DNA from: Chitinophaga flava
GTDB lineage: Bacteria > Bacteroidota > Bacteroidia > Chitinophagales > Chitinophagaceae
Length of the DNA stretch: 64,000 nucleotides
Direction: 5' to 3'
Assembly: GCF_003308995.1 (NCBI RefSeq)
Contig: NZ_QFFJ01000002.1
Location: 310,001 to 374,000, forward strand
Part shown: piece after piece, positions 17,580 through 26,102 of the stretch
Layout: each line of letters opens with the position of its first letter
Position numbering within the stretch: position 1 is the stretch's first letter
The notes under the pieces: model-generated
What the model saw: the letters and a program-made list of their open reading frames with translations, nothing else
Told to the model about the DNA's origin: nothing
Database searches by the model: none
Translations under genes and position numbers: made by a program

Positions 17580-18652
17580 TGCTGATGTTTTTTAATCATG
17601 TATTTCCGGCGGTACCATATCAGGATACCGGATATGGAAAGGATGCCGGGTGTCAAGCCTAACAGGGAGTAGAGGATTTTAACAGGGATGCCGCCGTAGT
17701 TGCCGAAATGGAGCGGGGCCATGGCAGCGTTGAATTTGTCTCCAAGGGGTGCATGGCTGAAATTGACTGTTTTTTTCACGTTGCCGTTAAGGTCGAAGTG
17801 TACGGATGAGCTGTAGCGGCCCCATATGGCGGCTTCGTGGGCATGGCCAAGTATTCGTATTGGGTCGCCGGCCTTTTTGGGCGGACGGATACCCATTGCT
17901 TCAAAGCCTGGTATCTGATCAGCGGCTTTGGTCAGCAGTGTTTCGTAATCGATGGGTAGTATGGGAGCTCCGGTGTCTGAAATGCTGGTACTTTTCCGGT
18001 TGTCGAGGACTTTGAGTTCCATCATAAAACCGGTAAAGGCGATCAGGAGGTTGAACAAAAGGGCCCATACGCCTACAATACGGTGGAGGTTGCGCCAGCG
18101 CCGGGTTGGGCTGTTCCATTCCGGTTTTACGCGGAATGCAAGCACTTTAAATACTGATTTGCGGTATACCCAGCAGCCAGTGAGCAGGGAGATAAATAGC
18201 AGAATACCGGTCACCAGCATGATTTTGGCACCTGTTTTACCACTGAGCAGGGAGAAGTGCAGGTAAACCAGAAAGCCGGAAAAATAGCCGGTATTGGTAT
18301 GTTGATGGATGACCTCTCCGGTATATGGGTTGAGGAAGAGGTATACTTTAAAATCGGGGCCATATTCAGCCCTTACGATGGCAGGTTCTTCCGGTGTTTG
18401 TGGCAACCGTGAGAAAAATAGATAGGGTGTTCCGCCGCGGAGCGATTTGCCGGCATTGTCCAGCAGTTCAAACAATGGCTTCCGCTGTGGACCGGGAGTA
18501 AGGTGCCAGGTTTCATGGTGGAAGGCTTCATCTATTTCTTCGCTAAAGACAAGCAGACTGCCTGTGATGCTTACAAATAACAGCATCAGGCCTGCGATGA
18601 GACCGGTGACACGGTGTATGCTAAAAAGCTTTTGATGCCAGTATTGTTTCAA
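17576..18652 (-). CDS. PepSY-associated transmembrane protein (putative ferrisiderophore reductase)
   Basis: A 358-residue inner-membrane protein of the PepSY_TM family. Four membrane segments are visible: residues about 12-35 (TGLIAGLMLLFVSITGSLLVF), 140-165, 195-215 and 315-340, with two PepSY-like periplasmic domains between. Conserved histidines in the helices (IHRVTG, NLHRIVG, LHFSLLSG, LHFGNYGG) resemble the haem ligands of FoxB/FsrB-type reductases that reduce iron-siderophore complexes. It is first in the operon and overlaps the downstream TonB receptor by 4 bp. The start is the ATG at 18650-18652. A 49-codon open frame stops 8 bp upstream. Confidence 0.87.
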   Translation of the reverse strand: MKQYWHQKLFSIHRVTGLIAGLMLLFVSITGSLLVFSEEIDEAFHHETWHLTPGPQRKPLFELLDNAGKSLRGGTPYLFFSRLPQTPEEPAIVRAEYGPDFKVYLFLNPYTGEVIHQHTNTGYFSGFLVYLHFSLLSGKTGAKIMLVTGILLFISLLTGCWVYRKSVFKVLAFRVKPEWNSPTRRWRNLHRIVGVWALLFNLLIAFTGFMMELKVLDNRKSTSISDTGAPILPIDYETLLTKAADQIPGFEAMGIRPPKKAGDPIRILGHAHEAAIWGRYSSSVHFDLNGNVKKTVNFSHAPLGDKFNAAMAPLHFGNYGGIPVKILYSLLGLTPGILSISGILIWYRRKYMIKKHQH

Positions 18653-18660
18653 TTTCCTTA

Positions 18661-18810
18661 TCAGTTTAACCAGCTGCCGGTAAAAATTTCAGGGGTGGGC
18701 ACGAAAGTGCTATATCCTCCTGGTTGATAGAATCGGTAAATATCTGTTGTACCGGCTATTTGCTGCAGTGGCGCAAAGTTACTGCTGTACAGCGGGAAGC
18801 GTTTACGCAA
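18661..18810 (-). other. Possible small ORF or gene remnant upstream of the PepSY gene
   Basis: Minus-strand frame of 49 codons with a TTG (18808-18810) as the only start, closed by TGA at 18661 and bounded upstream by TAA at 18820. The translation is protein-like (KRFPLYSSNFAPLQQ, then TTDIYRFYQPGGYSTF, ending FTGSWLN) with no low-complexity bias. The stop is 8 bp from the PepSY start, an operon-like spacing. I do not recognise the family. It could be the C-terminal remnant of a decayed gene, a small leader protein, or chance; an open frame of this length is not rare by chance. Confidence 0.3.
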
Positions 18811-18925
18811 TGAGGAAAATTAATGATCGGAGTGGGAAAAAGACGATGTATCAGGTGATTAGCTGATTTATTGTTGCAGTACAATACTTTAACAAGCTAT
18901 TAACAAAATACCACAATCGTGTTAT

Positions 18926-19078
18926 ATGATACTGAGAAATCTAATCTATTTTTGGAATGTATCAATGATACAATATCTGAATCTGAAAAAAGAAATCTAT
19001 ATAAAATACTTGGAATCACTTGGTTATTCCAAATTCTATGAAGACCATATACTCTACCATGTCCTGATGAAAATTTAG
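18926..19078 (+). CDS. Candidate small protein, 50 aa
   Basis: ATG at 18926 opens a 50-codon frame ending TAG at 19076-19078. It is rich in Tyr, Leu, Ile and Lys (KKEIYIKYLESLGYSKFYED is its central stretch) and ends VLMKI; an internal Met at codon 14 is an alternative start. A strong GGGCTGAG hairpin with a T-tract follows 36 bp later on the same strand, showing that something is transcribed rightward here although the only large neighbours are both on the minus strand. Base composition is clearly more AT-rich than the flanking genes. No family recognised; it may instead be part of a small RNA. Confidence 0.4.
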   Translation: MILRNLIYFWNVSMIQYLNLKKEIYIKYLESLGYSKFYEDHILYHVLMKI

Positions 19079-19114
19079 TGAAATTTTACACCTAGTGAAA
19101 GAACGATTTGAGTA

Positions 19115-19147
19115 GGGCTGAGGAAACTCAGCCCTTTTGTTTTTTTG
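19115..19147 (+). terminator. Orphan rightward terminator
   Basis: GGGCTGAG pairs with CTCAGCCC around a gaaa tetraloop and is followed by TTTTGTTTTTTTG. It does not belong to any annotated plus-strand gene except the 50-aa candidate. Confidence 0.85.
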
Positions 19148-19174
19148 TAAACAGATGATTTTAAATGAATTGTA

Positions 19175-19218
19175 ATAAAATAACAATGCCCATCCTCGGA
19201 TGGGCATTGTTATTTTAT
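19175..19218 (-). terminator. Terminator after the oxoamine synthase
   Basis: A 21-bp perfect inverted repeat (ATAAAATAACAATGCCCATCC and its complement) separated by two bases, 18 bp past the stop of the minus-strand gene. Confidence 0.85.
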
Positions 19219-19235
19219 AGAAAGAAGAGTTAGAA

Positions 19236-20477
19236 TTATACCATTGGGATTTCAGCCACCTGGTAAACTTTCTCATCAAGCTTGGCTTTTGTTTCGCTGA
19301 AAGCTTTCAGTGTCAGTTCGATATCTTCGTCTGTGTGAGCAGCAGTCGGGATGAGGCGGTAGATGATCTGTCCTTTAGGAATAACGGGATATACCACGAT
19401 AGAGCAGAAGATGTTGTAGTTTTCGCGGAGGTCGAGGCACATAGCGGTCGCTTCCGGAATATCACCCTGCAGGTAGATCGGAGTAACGGGGGAGTTGGTC
19501 CGGCCGATATTGAATCCGCGGCTTTTCAGGCCGTTCTGCAGTTTAGTCACATTATCCCACAGTTTCGCTTTCATTGCCGGATTTTTACGCATCAGCTCTA
19601 CTCTTTTCAGGTGGCCGATAACGATAGGCAGCGGAATGGATTTAGCGAAGATCTGGGAGCGCATGTTATAGCGCAGGTAGTTGATGATAGCTTTTTCGCC
19701 GCTGATGAAAGCGCCGATAGAAGCACCGGATTTAGCGAAGGTATTGAACAGGAGGTCGATTTTGTCCTGTACGCCTTGTTCTTCGCCGGTACCGGCACCG
19801 GTTTTACCCATGGTACCGAAGCCGTGAGCGTCGTCTACCAGCAGGCGGAATTCAAATTTATCCTTTAAGGCAGCGATTTCTTTCAGTTTACCCTGATCAC
19901 CGGCCATACCGAAAACACCTTCAGTCACTACGAGGATACCACCACCCTGAGCATTAGCCAGGTCGGTTGCACGTCTCAGCTGTTTTTCACAGTCTTCGAT
20001 ATCGTTGTGTTTAAACACATAACGTTTACCGGGGTGCAGACGCAAACCATCCAGGATACTGGCGTGGCATTCTGCATCGTATACAATAACGTCCCTGCGT
20101 CCGCAAATGGCGTCGATGGCACTCATAATGCCCTGGTAGCCGTAGTTCAGCAAGGTGGTATCTTCTTTGCCCATGTAGTCGGAAAGCTCTCTTTCCAGCT
20201 GCTCGTGATAGGTAGTGTTACCGCTCATCATGCGGGCGCCCATCGGAGAAGCCAGGCCGAAATCGGCAGCTGCTTTCGCATCTGTAGCCCTTACTTCCGG
20301 ATGATTCGCCAGCCCCAGGTAGTTGTTGAGGCTCCAAACTATTTTTTCATTGCCCCGGAATTTCATGCGGGGACCTATTTCTCCTTCCAGTTTAGGAAAT
20401 GCGAAATAGCCATGGGCTCTGTCTGAATGCTCCCCAATGGGACCCATGTGTTTCAGCAGTTTCTCGAAAATATCCAT
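19236..20477 (-). CDS. Alpha-oxoamine synthase family PLP enzyme (SPT/cysteate acyltransferase-like)
   Basis: A 413-residue fold-type I PLP enzyme condensing an amino acid with an acyl thioester with loss of CO2. The PLP lysine is Lys249 in NTFAKSGASIGAF, which resembles the TFSKSLAS of serine palmitoyltransferase more than the TLGKALGG of glycine C-acetyltransferase. His138 (DAECHAS) would stack on PLP and VDDAHGFG (Asp215, His218) binds its pyridine and phenol groups. The N-terminus (GYFAFPKLEGEIGPRMKF) is typical of a Bacteroidota-specific subgroup often labelled Kbl or aminotransferase. Serine palmitoyltransferase or cysteate acyltransferase (sulfonolipid) are both plausible; sequence alone does not settle it. 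It has its own promoter and terminator and is divergent from pafA. Confidence 0.82.
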   Translation of the reverse strand: MDIFEKLLKHMGPIGEHSDRAHGYFAFPKLEGEIGPRMKFRGNEKIVWSLNNYLGLANHPEVRATDAKAAADFGLASPMGARMMSGNTTYHEQLERELSDYMGKEDTTLLNYGYQGIMSAIDAICGRRDVIVYDAECHASILDGLRLHPGKRYVFKHNDIEDCEKQLRRATDLANAQGGGILVVTEGVFGMAGDQGKLKEIAALKDKFEFRLLVDDAHGFGTMGKTGAGTGEEQGVQDKIDLLFNTFAKSGASIGAFISGEKAIINYLRYNMRSQIFAKSIPLPIVIGHLKRVELMRKNPAMKAKLWDNVTKLQNGLKSRGFNIGRTNSPVTPIYLQGDIPEATAMCLDLRENYNIFCSIVVYPVIPKGQIIYRLIPTAAHTDEDIELTLKAFSETKAKLDEKVYQVAEIPMV

Positions 20478-20522
20478 ACGCTATATTATGTAATAGTTAA
20501 ATGCTCGCTTAAAAAGAGGCCA

Positions 20523-20530
20523 CAAAGGTA
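20523..20530 (-). promoter_or_regulatory. -7 element for the oxoamine synthase
   Basis: The minus strand reads TACCTTTG, an exact TAnnTTTG, giving a leader of about 40 nt to the ATG at 20477. No TTG is seen at the -33 distance. Confidence 0.6.
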
Positions 20531-20538
20531 TTAAAATA

Positions 20539-20567
20539 TTGCTTTTTGTAAAGTTCGTTTACTTTTG
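20539..20567 (+). promoter_or_regulatory. Promoter of pafA
   Basis: TTG at 20539-20541 and TACTTTTG at 20560-20567, spacer 18 bp, match the -33/-7 consensus. The element overlaps the control region of the divergent oxoamine synthase gene. Confidence 0.72.
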
Positions 20568-20646
20568 TCATCGTCATTTTATAACTTCCTATAACCGGTC
20601 TCCGCCGGCAAATTTACACTTATCTTATAAAAAGTAATAATATCTA

Positions 20647-22317
20647 ATGAAAAGGACCACCCTTCTTTCCCTGGCGCTGTTTATGACTGCACCGGCTGTT
20701 TGGGCACAGAAAGCGACTTCTCCCAAACCCATCAATCATCAGGCATCAGCCCAGAACACCAAAACAACAACGAACAAACCAAAACTAGTAGTCGGCGTAG
20801 TAGTAGACCAGATGCGTTGGGATTATCTCTATCGCTATGGTAGCAGATACACCGCCGGAGGTTTTAAAAGACTGTTGCAGGATGGGTTTTCCTGCGAAAA
20901 CACCCTGATCAACTATACACCTACCATCACCGCATGTGGCCATACCTGTGTGTATACCGGTTCGGTACCGGCTATCCATGGCATCATTGGCAACACCTGG
21001 TACAGCAATGAAATAGGCCGTACCATGTATTGCGCGGAAGATACTACTATGAACACTGTAGGTAGCACCTCTGCCGCTGGCAAAATGAGTCCGCGTAACA
21101 TGCTGGTGACCACCATTGGTGATGAACTGCGCCTGTCCAACCATTTCCAGAGCAAGGTAGTAGGCGTAGCTATCAAAGACCGTGGCGCCATTCTGCCTGC
21201 CGGCCATAGCGCCAATGCCGCCTTCTGGTACGATGGCAGCACCGGCAACTGGGTTACCAGCACCTACTATATGAACGAACTGCCGGAATGGGCACAACAA
21301 TACAATCAGCAGAAATGGCCCAAACAATATCTGGCCAAACCCTGGACTACCCTGTATCCTGTTGCTACCTATACCCTCAGTACAGAAGATGAAAAACCAT
21401 ACGAAGGAAAATATAAAAACAGCACTACCGGCACTTCTTTCCCGCATGACCTGAGTGCCGCAGCCAATGGTTCCATTGCTGCTTCTCCATTTGGAAACAC
21501 GATGACGCTGGAATTCGCCAAAAAGGCGATGGAAGCTTATAACATGGGTAAAGGAGAAGTGACCGATTTTCTCGCTGTCAGCCTGTCTTCCACCGACTAT
21601 GTAGGACATCAGTTCGGGCCTAATTCCATCGAAGCAGAAGATACCTATCTGCGTCTGGACCAGGATCTGGGAGCTTTCTTCCAGTACCTCGATGCCAAAG
21701 TAGGCAAAGGTCAGTACCTGTTTTTCATCACCGCCGATCATGGCGTGGCACATGTGCCTGGCTTCCTGCAGGAAAACAAACTGCCTGGCGGAACCTGGGA
21801 CGACCGTGCTGCTGTGAAAGAACTGAATGAAAAAATAGACGCCAAATTTGGAGTAAGCGCGATCAAAGCCGTGGATAACTATCAGATATGGCTCAATAAC
21901 GATGCTATCGCTGCTTCTGGCAAAAACCGCAACGATATCCAGGAGTTTATCATTGCAGAGCTGCTGAAATCACCTGCTATCGCCAAGGCTTTCCCAACCA
22001 AAGACCTGATGGTGACAGTATTACCGGAGCCTATCCGCACTATGATGAGCAACGGTTATAACACCAAACGCAGCGGCGATATTCAGATCGTATTGACCCC
22101 TGCTTATATCGATGGCGGTAAAACCGGAACCACCCATGGTTTGTGGTATCCTTATGATGCGCATATTCCGCTGGTATGGATGGGCTGGGGTGTTAAGCCC
22201 GGCAAAACCAACCGTACAGTGGGTATGACGGATATTGCTCCTACACTGGCGGCGATGTTGCATATACAGATGCCAAGTGGCAACGTTGGCCAGGTAATTC
22301 ATGAGATTACTCATTAA
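20647..22317 (+). CDS. pafA: PafA-type alkaline phosphatase
   Basis: A 556-residue exported phosphomonoesterase of the alkaline phosphatase superfamily, releasing phosphate from organic esters in the periplasm. The signal peptide ends PAVWAQ. VVVDQMRWDY supplies the first metal ligand Asp, the nucleophile Thr lies in TPTITACGH (91-99), and FFITADHGVAHVPG gives the Asp-His zinc ligands. IKDRGAILPAGH carries Lys177 and Arg179, equivalent to the Lys-x-Arg pair of Elizabethkingia PafA, which distinguishes it from PhoA and from pyrophosphatases/phosphodiesterases. PafA enzymes are known to be expressed irrespective of phosphate; consistently, an ordinary housekeeping promoter and no Pho box is visible here. 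Confidence 0.9.
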   Translation: MKRTTLLSLALFMTAPAVWAQKATSPKPINHQASAQNTKTTTNKPKLVVGVVVDQMRWDYLYRYGSRYTAGGFKRLLQDGFSCENTLINYTPTITACGHTCVYTGSVPAIHGIIGNTWYSNEIGRTMYCAEDTTMNTVGSTSAAGKMSPRNMLVTTIGDELRLSNHFQSKVVGVAIKDRGAILPAGHSANAAFWYDGSTGNWVTSTYYMNELPEWAQQYNQQKWPKQYLAKPWTTLYPVATYTLSTEDEKPYEGKYKNSTTGTSFPHDLSAAANGSIAASPFGNTMTLEFAKKAMEAYNMGKGEVTDFLAVSLSSTDYVGHQFGPNSIEAEDTYLRLDQDLGAFFQYLDAKVGKGQYLFFITADHGVAHVPGFLQENKLPGGTWDDRAAVKELNEKIDAKFGVSAIKAVDNYQIWLNNDAIAASGKNRNDIQEFIIAELLKSPAIAKAFPTKDLMVTVLPEPIRTMMSNGYNTKRSGDIQIVLTPAYIDGGKTGTTHGLWYPYDAHIPLVWMGWGVKPGKTNRTVGMTDIAPTLAAMLHIQMPSGNVGQVIHEITH

Positions 22318-22398
22318 AAGTTTATTCCTTATATTGCCTTAGGATATTGCGCATGGCCGCTGTATTAGCGGTCATGCGCAATGCATAATTTTACTGTT

Positions 22399-23178
22399 AT
22401 GAAGTTTTTCCTGCTGCAATATGAAGTAGCTTTCCGGATAGCCACCATTACCCTCAACCGGCCGGACAAGCGGAATGCGCTCAATGGAGCGATGGTGGCG
22501 GAGCTGAGGCAGGCCTTTGCTGCTGCCGCAGCGGATGAAGATGTAAAAGTGATTGTATTAAAAGGGAATGGCGAGGCTTTCTGTGCCGGGGCCGACCTGG
22601 ATTACCTGCAGCAACTGCAGCAGAATACCTATGAAGAAAACCTGGCCGACTCCAAAGAGCTGATGCAGCTTTTTAAGGAGATCTACCAGCTCGATAAAGT
22701 TGTGATCGCACAGGTGGAAGGTCATGCAGTGGCGGGTGGTTGTGGCCTGGTAACGGTTTGCGACCTTAGTTATGTGGTACCGGAGGCAATGCTGGGTTAT
22801 ACTGAGGTGAAGATTGGTTTTGTACCGGCACTGGTAGCGGTGTTTCTGGTACGGAAGATAGGAGAGGGCAGGGCCCGGGAACTACTGCTGACGGGCAGGC
22901 TGGTAACAGCTGAAAAAGCGGCCCGTGATGGTTTGATCACGGCTGTAGTACCTGCTGCTGAAATAACGGCACATGTGGCTAAAGTAGCCACCAGCCTATG
23001 TAATGAAGCATCCGGCAATTCTCTGAAAGTGACAAAAAAATTGATTGGCACGGTGTTGGACCTACCTATGAAAAACGGACTGGAGCATGCAGCTGAACTG
23101 AATGCAGCCACCCGAGGACATGAAGACTGTAAACGTGGGATAGCTGCGTTTCTGAATAAAGAAAAGCTAGTATGGTAG
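22399..23178 (+). CDS. Enoyl-CoA hydratase/isomerase family protein
   Basis: A 259-residue crotonase-fold protein acting on a CoA thioester. The oxyanion-hole motifs are present: GEAFCAGADLDYLQQL and VEGHAVAGGCGLVTVCDLSYV. The catalytic region reads YTEVKIGFVPALVAVF with Glu as in methylglutaconyl-CoA and short-chain hydratases, rather than PELxLGxxP of the classical enoyl-CoA hydratase; the substrate is therefore uncertain. A six-codon upstream extension is ignored in favour of ATG 22399 (MKFFLLQYEV), which opens into the first beta strand. The next gene starts 45 bp after the stop, so cotranscription is possible. Confidence 0.87.
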   Translation: MKFFLLQYEVAFRIATITLNRPDKRNALNGAMVAELRQAFAAAAADEDVKVIVLKGNGEAFCAGADLDYLQQLQQNTYEENLADSKELMQLFKEIYQLDKVVIAQVEGHAVAGGCGLVTVCDLSYVVPEAMLGYTEVKIGFVPALVAVFLVRKIGEGRARELLLTGRLVTAEKAARDGLITAVVPAAEITAHVAKVATSLCNEASGNSLKVTKKLIGTVLDLPMKNGLEHAAELNAATRGHEDCKRGIAAFLNKEKLVW

Positions 23179-23222
23179 CCTGTTTTACCAGCACCGATCA
23201 ACTAACCAACACACCACATACT

Positions 23223-23870
23223 ATGTCATACCGGTTGTTTTTAACTTTTTTCCTTTTATGGCTGACCAGCCCTATACTGGCACAGCGAACTATTTCTGAC
23301 GCGAAAATCATTTACAAGATGGACCTGCCGCCTGAGCAGCTGCAAACAGATGCCATGCTGGAGGGAAGTACCCTGACCCAGTATATGCGCGGGCAGCTCA
23401 GCAGGATAGACATGGATTTTAATGTTGTTAAGTATACCTACCTGATCAATACTAAAGATGAAACGCTGACTACGCTGATCGATCAGCATGGTACCAAGTA
23501 TATGATCCGGGCCAAAAAAGATCAATACGAGAAAGAGCTGAAGCAATACGAGAACGTTCAGTTTAAAGACCAGCCTGAAACGCGGCAGATTGCGGGTTAT
23601 ACCTGCAGGAAGACTATTGGTACCCTGCCGGACGGGAATACTTTTGAGGTTTATTACACACCGGACCTTGTGCCGGAAAACAGGCATTATAACCGCCGTT
23701 TTGTAAATCTGAAGGGTATACCCCTGGAGTTTGAGATACTGACGAAAACGGGCTCTAAAATGCGTGTAATCGCTACCAAGGTAGAGCTGTTCCCTATTCC
23801 TGCTTCTTATTTTGATGTTCCCAAGACTGGTTATAAAGTAGTGAGTGCGGAGGAGTTGAAAAACATGTAA
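23223..23870 (+). CDS. Exported GLPGLI/DUF4412-like protein
   Basis: A 215-residue secreted or periplasmic protein. The signal peptide (MSYRLFLTFFLLWLTSPILAQ) fixes the start at 23223, not at the frame opening 23172, which overlaps the previous gene. After it comes a beta-rich domain with IIYKMDLP, then a mid-part QIAGYTCRKTIGTLPDGNTFEVYYTPDLVP and a closing strand KGIPLEFEI. The order (unit of beta strands, a Cys-containing GYxCxK strand, a target-like turn and KGIPLE) resembles the GLPGLI/DUF4412 group of Bacteroidota, which has no established biochemical role. It may be an outer-membrane-associated binding protein. Confidence 0.68.
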   Translation: MSYRLFLTFFLLWLTSPILAQRTISDAKIIYKMDLPPEQLQTDAMLEGSTLTQYMRGQLSRIDMDFNVVKYTYLINTKDETLTTLIDQHGTKYMIRAKKDQYEKELKQYENVQFKDQPETRQIAGYTCRKTIGTLPDGNTFEVYYTPDLVPENRHYNRRFVNLKGIPLEFEILTKTGSKMRVIATKVELFPIPASYFDVPKTGYKVVSAEELKNM

Positions 23871-23881
23871 TCTGCGCCAGT

Positions 23882-23922
23882 AAAAAGGCCTATCAAGAAG
23901 TTGTTAAACTTTTTGATAGGCC
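23882..23922 (-). terminator. Terminator after the small exported gene
   Basis: GGCCTATCAA pairs with TTGATAGGCC; on the minus strand the stem is followed by TTTTTA. It sits between two convergent genes and probably serves the minus-strand one. Confidence 0.75.
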
Positions 23923-23950
23923 CATATTTGTATTAGAAGAAACGTTAAAG

Positions 23951-24346
23951 TCAACCTTTCTTAAGCGGCAGGATAATCTGCAGTTTCTGAAAGTTCATAT
24001 TACCAGGCTGCTGTGGTGGTAGTACAGTGTATGGCACTACATAGGTCATATTGCCTTTGGTGTAGGTCATAACCGACTGGAAATTTATCACATTGGTATT
24101 GGTAAATTTGAAATTGGAGTTGATGCTGCCTGTAAATCTGTAACCGGCGTCCAGGGCCAGGTTTGTTTTGGGCATGGCAGTATTCAACACAAAATGGATG
24201 TTGTCAGTTTTCTTCGCCTTTTCTTTTTCATTATCTGAAGGCAAAAAGCTATTATTTGCCCATGCACTGATAGCGAACAGCGCCATAGCGCTCGCCAGGA
24301 GGCAAGACAATGAAAAGGTCTTCGATATGTGGATATTCTTTTTCAT
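23951..24346 (-). CDS. Small exported protein of unknown function
   Basis: A 131-residue protein with a clear N-terminal signal (SLSCLLASAMALFAISAWA). The mature part of about 95 residues is beta-rich and Asn/Thr-rich (NSNFKFTNTNVINFQSVMTY, YVVPYTVLPPQQPG) without cysteines or recognised motifs. The start is set at the ATG 24344-24346, because the longer frame to 24388 precedes the likely promoter (TATATTTG at 24354-24361) and lacks a proper signal start. Not recognised; it stands alone between convergent and divergent neighbours. Confidence 0.6.
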   Translation of the reverse strand: MKKNIHISKTFSLSCLLASAMALFAISAWANNSFLPSDNEKEKAKKTDNIHFVLNTAMPKTNLALDAGYRFTGSINSNFKFTNTNVINFQSVMTYTKGNMTYVVPYTVLPPQQPGNMNFQKLQIILPLKKG

Positions 24347-24353
24347 TGTAACA

Positions 24354-24361
24354 CAAATATA
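24354..24361 (-). promoter_or_regulatory. -7 element for the small exported gene
   Basis: TATATTTG on the minus strand, an exact TAnnTTTG match, 8 nt from the ATG at 24346. A transcript would have almost no leader. Confidence 0.5.
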
Positions 24362-24495
24362 CAAACTTTTCGTTCTATTATATAACAAATTCTTAACGCA
24401 AGTTACAATAAATTCTTAATAAAATGTTAAAAAATTTATAAACGGTTTGTGTCGCTGCATTTTGGCGGATACATAAAAGTCTTATATTTACATTA

Positions 24496-25917
24496 ATGAG
24501 TAAAGATTTTTCTTTTTTAAACGAGGATTTTGATGATCTGAGAGACTTGTTGCAGCAGTTTGAAAATCTGAGGGCGGGTAAATCTCACTCTTTTCTGGAC
24601 GAGGACTCCTTTGAGCAGATCATAGACTATTATGACGAGCAGGACGAAGTGCCAATTGCTTTGCAAGCCGCCGAAATAGCCATCGCACAGTTTCCCTTTT
24701 CTTCTGCACTCCTTCTCAAAAAGGCCAACTTACTGATAGAAACCAAAAAGTATAAAGAAGCCTTACAGTTACTGGACAAAGCCGCCTTGCTGGACCGCAA
24801 CGATATCAACCTGTATATCCTGCAGACAGACGTGTATCTGGCATTGAACCAGCATGAAAAGGCCGCGGCGGTTTTGAATGAGCAGATTGACCAGTTTGAG
24901 GGAGAAGACAAGACAGAGCTGTTACTGGAACTGGCGGATGTGTACGATGACTGGGAGGAATTTGAAAAGGTGTTTGATTGTCTGAAGATGGCGCTCGAAC
25001 ATGAGCCCGGCAACGAGGAGGCTTTGCATAAGATCTGCTTCTGGACGGAATTTACCGGCCGCAATGAAGAAAGTATCCGCTTGCACAACTATATCATCGA
25101 TGAAGACCCCTATAATCATCTGGCCTGGTTCAACCTGGGCACAGCTTTCCAGGGCCTTAAACTGTACGAAAAAGCGATAGACGCTTACCAGTACGCGGTG
25201 GCCATTGACGAGAAATTCGACTATGCATACCGCAATATGGGAGATGCCTACATTCGCCTGCGTAAGTATGCAGACGCGATTGAAGTGCTGCAGAAGCATC
25301 TGGAGATTGCCAAGCCGGAAGATGTGATTTACGAGGCCATTGGCCACTGTTATGAGAAACAGCGTAAATACACACAGGCGCGGTACTATTATCGCAAGGC
25401 ATCCCATCTGAGCCCCAACGATGACAAGCTGTATTACAAGATAGCAGCAGCTTACATGATGGAGGAAAATTGGGAGAATGCTATCAAATCGCTGCTTAAT
25501 GCATTGAAAATTAACAAACAGAGTGCAGAATATAACATGAGCATCGGCGAATGTTATCTGGAAATGGGCCAGGAAAAGGAAGCGCTGTTACATTTTGTGA
25601 ATGCAGTGCGTATCCGTCCGAAAAGTATGCAACCCTGGCTGCAGTTGGTAAAAGGGCTGTATATTTTTGGTTTTCTGGAAGAAGCCCTGGACCAGCTGGC
25701 CAATGCCGAAGAAAAAGCCGGCCGCAAACCGGTGTTTCAATATTACCGCGCCGCTGTCCTCATTGCCATGGGGAAAACAAAAGAAGGGCTTCTGCATCTG
25801 GAAACCGCCCTGCAACAGGCTCCCAAGATCCTGAAAAAACTGGTGGAGCTGGACCCGGCCATCCTGCAGCATGTGAGTGTAGTAGACCTGGTTGCTCAAT
25901 ACCGCCGGAAACGTTAA
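24496..25917 (+). CDS. Tetratricopeptide repeat protein
   Basis: A 473-residue soluble protein without signal peptide, built almost entirely of helical TPR units from about residue 55. Clear units include AWFNLGTAFQGLKLYEKAID, YRNMGDAYIRLRKYADAIEV, EAIGHCYEKQRKYTQARYY and YKIAAAYMMEENWENAIKS; at least nine consecutive 34-residue repeats can be traced. The N-terminus (MSKDFSFLNEDFDDLRDLLQQFE) is strongly acidic. It is likely a cytosolic scaffold; its partner is unknown. Similar proteins are conserved singletons in Bacteroidota. The comA gene follows about 185 bp later. Confidence 0.88.
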   Translation: MSKDFSFLNEDFDDLRDLLQQFENLRAGKSHSFLDEDSFEQIIDYYDEQDEVPIALQAAEIAIAQFPFSSALLLKKANLLIETKKYKEALQLLDKAALLDRNDINLYILQTDVYLALNQHEKAAAVLNEQIDQFEGEDKTELLLELADVYDDWEEFEKVFDCLKMALEHEPGNEEALHKICFWTEFTGRNEESIRLHNYIIDEDPYNHLAWFNLGTAFQGLKLYEKAIDAYQYAVAIDEKFDYAYRNMGDAYIRLRKYADAIEVLQKHLEIAKPEDVIYEAIGHCYEKQRKYTQARYYYRKASHLSPNDDKLYYKIAAAYMMEENWENAIKSLLNALKINKQSAEYNMSIGECYLEMGQEKEALLHFVNAVRIRPKSMQPWLQLVKGLYIFGFLEEALDQLANAEEKAGRKPVFQYYRAAVLIAMGKTKEGLLHLETALQQAPKILKKLVELDPAILQHVSVVDLVAQYRRKR

Positions 25918-26102
25918 CCTGTGTTATTTACTTTTAAAATAAAGTATACTTCTTATTTTTGCGCCGGCTTTTTAAATTTTGTCATGAACAAAGGCCATCG
26001 TATTTCCGGTTACTAAAATTGCAGCTAAACTATCCCGACTTATTTGCCTGGCGAAAAATAGTATGTGTTTTACTGACCAATAAGAAGATAAAAATATTTC
26101 AA

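Noticed and set aside
18653..18925. Cobalamin or other riboswitch upstream of the receptor/PepSY operon
   Set aside because: No B12-box or other conserved core was found on the minus strand; only the possible small frame is visible.
20785..21753. A 322-codon antisense frame over pafA
   Set aside because: Shadow of the phosphatase, which has all metal and nucleophile motifs.
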